49,301 bases of DNA, taken from Deltaproteobacteria bacterium. Lineage in GTDB: Bacteria; Myxococcota_A; Polyangia; Polyangiales; JADJMO01. Numbering within the stretch: the stretch's first letter is position 1; the number at the start of each line of letters is the position of its first letter. Positions 46,061 through 49,301 of the stretch are shown here, in pieces. The notes under the pieces are model-generated. The model saw only the letters and a program-made list of their open reading frames with translations, ran no database searches and was not told the origin of the DNA. A program made the translations under genes and the position numbers. The stretch spans positions 1 through 49,301 of the forward strand of contig JACPFM010000099.1 in NCBI GenBank assembly GCA_016182965.1. Direction: 5' to 3'.

Positions 46061-46707
46061 TGTCCGACGCGTCCGATCCCGCGCTCGCCACGTACTTCAG
46101 CAACCACGCCCTCGGGCGAAGGTTCCCCTGGTCGCTCTACCACGCGCCGATCGATCGGGCGCTCCAGCGGTTCCTCGGCGATCTGCCGAAAGGCTCGCGC
46201 GTGCTCAACGTCGGCTGCGGCATGTTCCTCAACCTGCCCGATCTCCCCGCCGGGCTGCGCTACACCGGAACCGACATCGATCCACGCGCGGTCGAGGCGT
46301 GCGCCGCCCGCCATCCGGGCGTGGAGTTCGTGCGCTCCGAGCCGCTCTCGCTGCCTTTTCCCGACGCGACGTTCGACGCCGCGTACGCCACCGAGGTGAT
46401 CGAGCACTGCGACCGCCCCGAGGCGTGGCTGCGCGAGGTCATGCGGGTCGTGCGCCCGGGCGGGCGCATCCTGCTCACGACGCCCAACTACGACTCGACC
46501 TCGCTCAAGCTCCTCGAGGCCACCGCGCTCGAGGTGGTCGCGCGCTTCCAGGGCTTCACGCGCAAGGGCATCCACCCCTTCCGCTGCACCGCGCCCACCC
46601 TCGAGGCCTTGATCCGCGCGGTGGGCGGCGTCGCGCCGCACGCCGACGTCATCTCCATGGGCTGGGTCATCGCGGTCACCTTCACGGTGCCCGGTCGCGC
46701 GTCCTGA
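46060..46707 (+). CDS. Class I SAM-dependent methyltransferase
   Basis: 215 residues from ATG 46060, overlapping the small ORF stop. SAM motif RVLNVGCGMFLNLPDLP, then TGTDIDPRAVEACAA, DAAYATEVIEHC and VVRPGGRILLTTPNYDS. It is a different family branch from the methyltransferase 160 bp upstream. It probably methylates a sugar, lipid or quinone-type acceptor in the same pathway as the neighbouring transferases. The operon continues after 43 bp with the DUF2723 gene. Confidence 0.85.
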   Translation: MSDASDPALATYFSNHALGRRFPWSLYHAPIDRALQRFLGDLPKGSRVLNVGCGMFLNLPDLPAGLRYTGTDIDPRAVEACAARHPGVEFVRSEPLSLPFPDATFDAAYATEVIEHCDRPEAWLREVMRVVRPGGRILLTTPNYDSTSLKLLEATALEVVARFQGFTRKGIHPFRCTAPTLEALIRAVGGVAPHADVISMGWVIAVTFTVPGRAS

Positions 46708-46750
46708 TTCGTCGATTGCCTTCGACGGCCGCGCTCGCTATCTCTGCGCC

Positions 46751-48298
46751 ATGAGCGGCGTCGCCGTCGCGGCGCGATCGAGACCCGATCGCCGCGCCCT
46801 CCTGGCCGCGATCGCCTGCGCCGCGATCGCCTACGCCGTCTACGCGCTGACGGCGTTCCCCGGGGTCGGCGGCCGCGTGAACCGCGGCGACTCCGCCAAA
46901 TTCCAGTTCCTCGGGAGCATCGGCGGCGTGAGCCACCCGCCGGGCAACCCGCTCTACCTGCTCGTCTCCGGCGCCGCGCGGAAGATCTTCTGGTTCGCGC
47001 AGCCCGCGACGATCGCCACGCACACGTCGGCGGTCTGCGCGGCGGCGGCGCTCAGTTTCCTCTTCGACGCGCTCCGTCGCACGCAAGGCTTCCTCCGGGC
47101 GGCGGTCGCCGTGATCTGCGTCGGCCTCGGCCCGCTGTTCTGGACGCTCTCCACCGAGGCCGAGGTCTACACGATGAACGTGTTGTTCCTCGGCGTCGCG
47201 GTGTGGGGCATCGCGCGGTGGAGCGAGCTGCGCGACGGCCGTTCGCTCGCCGCCGGCCTCGGCGCGTTCGTGCTCGCCTTCGGCAACCACGGGACCATCG
47301 TCGCGGCGCTCCCGGCGTTCCTCGCCGTGGCGATCATCGTTCATCGCACCACGCGCATCCCCTGGTATTTGTGGGTCGTCGGCGCGCTCGCCTCGCTCGT
47401 CGCGCTCGGCGCGTACCTGTACATCCCGCTGCGGGCGCGGGTCGCCGGCTACAGCGAGCTGAACCCGCGCTTCACCGACAAGGAGCTGTGGGACTACCTG
47501 CGCGCCAAGCAGTTCAGCAGCTCGTTCAACGTGCCCAGCATGGCGGCGCTCGTCGACAAACGCATGCCGGAGATCGCCCGCAGGCTCGGCGAGCAGTGGC
47601 TGTGGCCACAGCTGCTGCTCATCGGCGTCGGCCTCCACCGCGCGTGGCACAGGGCGCGTCCGGTCGCCGTGTTCTGCGCGCTCGCCGGCGCGGGGTTCAT
47701 CGCGTTCACCGTCCTCTACGACATCCAGGACTCCGAAGGGTTCTACGTGCCGGCGGCGTTCGTGCTCGGAGCGTTCCTCGCCTTCACGAGCGATCCGGGG
47801 CGTCCGTCGTCGCTGGTCGCGCCGGCGGCGTCGCTCCTGCTGATGATCGCGCCGGCCTCGCTGCACCTGCATCGCTTCCGGCAGCTGGTCGGCGTCGACA
47901 TCGTGGAGTCGACCGAGAGCGAGGCGCTGCTCTGGGATCTGCCGGACGTGATGGCGCGCCTCTCGCCGGGGGCGCGCTTCGTGCTGCCGTGCGCGCACTA
48001 CGGGTGCGTCGAGGTGTGGAACTACTATCGGTACGCCGATCCGAAGGCGCGCGCGAAGAAGCTCGAGATGGTCACCATGCACGGGGGGATGCCCTACGGC
48101 CTGCCCTCGCCGCCGCCGGCGATCGCCGCCGCCGAGGCTGCCCGCGTCGAGACCTGCACCATCCGCGAGCTCGACGCGAAGCTCATGCAGTCCGCGGGGG
48201 TGACCATGCGTCGCATCGATCGCCCGGCGCGCGTCGTCGGCGTCTTGTTTCGCCCGGGCGTGCCCATCCACTGCTCGGTCCCGCAGGGGGCGCCGTGA
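46751..48298 (+). CDS. DUF2723-family polytopic membrane protein (predicted protein O-glycosyltransferase)
   Basis: 515 residues. The DUF2723 signature is clear in the first loop: NRGDSAKFQFLGSIGGVSHP followed by PGNPLYLLVSG, and FWTLSTEAEVYTMNVLF. About eleven helices follow; GNHGTIVAALP lies between helices. The C-terminal soluble part has a Cys/His-containing stretch (VLPCAHYGCVEVWNYYRYAD). DUF2723 proteins are predicted or shown GT-C protein O-mannosyl-type transferases. It is followed, with an overlapping GTGA, by the second discoidin-like gene, which suggests a two-subunit unit. Confidence 0.9.
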   Translation: MSGVAVAARSRPDRRALLAAIACAAIAYAVYALTAFPGVGGRVNRGDSAKFQFLGSIGGVSHPPGNPLYLLVSGAARKIFWFAQPATIATHTSAVCAAAALSFLFDALRRTQGFLRAAVAVICVGLGPLFWTLSTEAEVYTMNVLFLGVAVWGIARWSELRDGRSLAAGLGAFVLAFGNHGTIVAALPAFLAVAIIVHRTTRIPWYLWVVGALASLVALGAYLYIPLRARVAGYSELNPRFTDKELWDYLRAKQFSSSFNVPSMAALVDKRMPEIARRLGEQWLWPQLLLIGVGLHRAWHRARPVAVFCALAGAGFIAFTVLYDIQDSEGFYVPAAFVLGAFLAFTSDPGRPSSLVAPAASLLLMIAPASLHLHRFRQLVGVDIVESTESEALLWDLPDVMARLSPGARFVLPCAHYGCVEVWNYYRYADPKARAKKLEMVTMHGGMPYGLPSPPPAIAAAEAARVETCTIRELDAKLMQSAGVTMRRIDRPARVVGVLFRPGVPIHCSVPQGAP

Positions 48299-49149
48299 GC
48301 GCGAAGGCGATGCTCGACCGCGCGCGCGAGTGGCTGTTCCTCGAGCGGCTGCAGGCACGCGTCGATGCGGTACCCGACGAGCTGCGCGCGAAGACCGCGC
48401 GGGCGCTGACCATCTCCGAGCAGCGCCGCCGCGGCGCAGAGGCGCTGTGGTCCTCGGGGTCCCGCGCGGAGGCGCTGCGGCTCGCGCGCGAGTCGATCGA
48501 GCTCGCCCGCTCCGCGGTGCGCGAGGGGGGCGGCTCGCCGGCCGACGATCCGCTCCCGGAGGTGCCGGAGCTCGATGGCGAGGTGCGGCCGGAGCACGCG
48601 CGCGCGCTGCGCGAGATGCTCGAGCTGCACGCGCGCCTGCTCCACGATCACCGCGAGCTCCACCTCGACCGTCGCGCGGTCCTGCGGCAGCAGGCGGTGC
48701 GCACCGCTGCCGGGGGGCTCGTCCTCGTCGTGGCGGTCCTCGCCGCGGGCCGCCTGACGCGCACCACCCGCGTCGCCGCCTCCGCGCAGTACGACGCCGA
48801 GCACACCGCGCTCGAGGTCATCGACCGCAGCGAGCGCACCGAGTGGCTCCTGCCGACGAGCACCGGCGGGTTCATCGACCTGCAGCTGAAGCCGCCCCGC
48901 AAGATCGCGCGCGTGAAGCTGATGAACGCGCGAAACCTCCCGTGGAACGATCGGGGCAGCCGCGAGGTGGTGCTCGATGCGTGGGACGGGACCCGTCAAG
49001 TCAAGCACGCGACCGCCGCGTTCGACGGCATCTCCAACGACCCGAAGTGGCAGGTGATCGAGGTCGGCGAGCGCGTCGAACGCGTGCGCGTTTCGGTCAA
49101 GACCTGGTACGGCGCCGGCGGCGGCTTCGCCGAGATCGTGCTCGAGTAG
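48295..49149 (+). CDS. Single-pass membrane protein with discoidin-like C-terminal domain (paralog B)
   Basis: 284 residues from GTG 48295, overlapping the DUF2723 stop. The architecture matches the gene at 35443-36285: a helical cytoplasmic N-terminus (about 1-130, with EQRRRGAEALWSSGSRAEAL), one membrane helix (about 136-152) and a discoidin-like beta domain (about 160-284). The 21 residues 200-220 are identical to 196-216 of paralog A. The translational coupling to a DUF2723 transferase is the strongest clue to its role: an accessory, possibly substrate-presenting, subunit. No known symbol. Confidence 0.82.
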   Translation: MSAKAMLDRAREWLFLERLQARVDAVPDELRAKTARALTISEQRRRGAEALWSSGSRAEALRLARESIELARSAVREGGGSPADDPLPEVPELDGEVRPEHARALREMLELHARLLHDHRELHLDRRAVLRQQAVRTAAGGLVLVVAVLAAGRLTRTTRVAASAQYDAEHTALEVIDRSERTEWLLPTSTGGFIDLQLKPPRKIARVKLMNARNLPWNDRGSREVVLDAWDGTRQVKHATAAFDGISNDPKWQVIEVGERVERVRVSVKTWYGAGGGFAEIVLE

Positions 49150-49169
49150 GGCCTCTCCCTAAATGCCCC

Positions 49170-49187
49170 CGGGCTTCTATGAGCCCG
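49170..49187 (+). terminator. Short hairpin after the last gene
   Basis: CGGGCT and AGCCCG with a 6-nt loop, 20 nt downstream of the last stop. It has no U run. The last 114 bp of the window hold an AT-richer stretch (about 49211-49230) and no gene. Confidence 0.3.
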
Positions 49188-49301
49188 CATCTCCGGTCAA
49201 GCCTCGATCTCGGTTTTGATTGTTCTTTCGCTGCCTCGGGGCGGCGGGTCTTTGCGCCGGCGAGGTGAGCCCTCGCACCGACTTCTATCCGTGCCAGGCG
49301 C

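Overview
The window is a very GC-rich, gene-dense bacterial chromosome segment. It looks like it comes from a Gram-negative of the Myxococcota (deltaproteobacterial) type. The signs are: outer-membrane machinery (BamD, Mla-type lipid transporter parts, several beta-barrels and lipoproteins), two Hanks-type Ser/Thr kinases, a sigma-54 activator with an unusually long N-terminus, and many secreted or multi-domain proteins. The phylum call is inference. No rRNA, tRNA, CRISPR array, prophage or intact insertion sequence was seen. I could not run searches, so family names rest on motifs read by eye.

Layout. (1) 1-4675, minus strand: dnaA, bamD, a DnaQ-like exonuclease carrying a WYL-like tail, and a two-lobed retropepsin-like lipoprotein cut by the window start. 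(2) 4676-5370: a roughly 700-bp gene-free region upstream of dnaA with a perfect DnaA box, a near-perfect box in an inverted pair, a perfect inverted repeat and AT-rich tracts; a candidate oriC. (3) 5371-10718: a PorV-like outer-membrane protein, a proline-rich protein with cNMP-fold domains, an aminotransferase, a YkgJ-type cysteine-cluster protein and a small lipoprotein. (4) 10806-21862, minus: a membrane glycosyltransferase coupled to a MinD/J-like/RodZ-HTH fusion, a large secreted hydrolase, ManC, MutY and a PPC-repeat exported protein. (5) 21898-22125: a small element with 28-bp terminal inverted repeats, followed by the sigma-54 activator gene and an outer-membrane protein gene. (6) 26487-34149, mostly plus: TrmL, two different tandem MlaE-like permeases, a metallophosphoesterase, two convergent kinases, an MlaF-like ATPase and a Gfo/Idh/MocA oxidoreductase. 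(7) 34282-49149: an envelope-glycosylation island with a flippase-like protein, five polytopic GT-C-like proteins, two methyltransferases and two paralogous single-pass proteins with a discoidin-like C-terminus, each next to a GT-C-like gene.

How the genes fit together. BamD, the Mla parts and the barrels build and maintain the outer membrane. ManC supplies GDP-mannose, and the GT-C-like proteins probably transfer lipid-linked sugars to envelope targets. The two discoidin-like proteins are the best candidates for an undescribed accessory component of those transferases. The MinD/J/RodZ fusion may couple positioning or transcription to its partner glycosyltransferase. Short repeats (two heptamer families, a 14-mer and a mobile-looking palindrome) sit only between genes.
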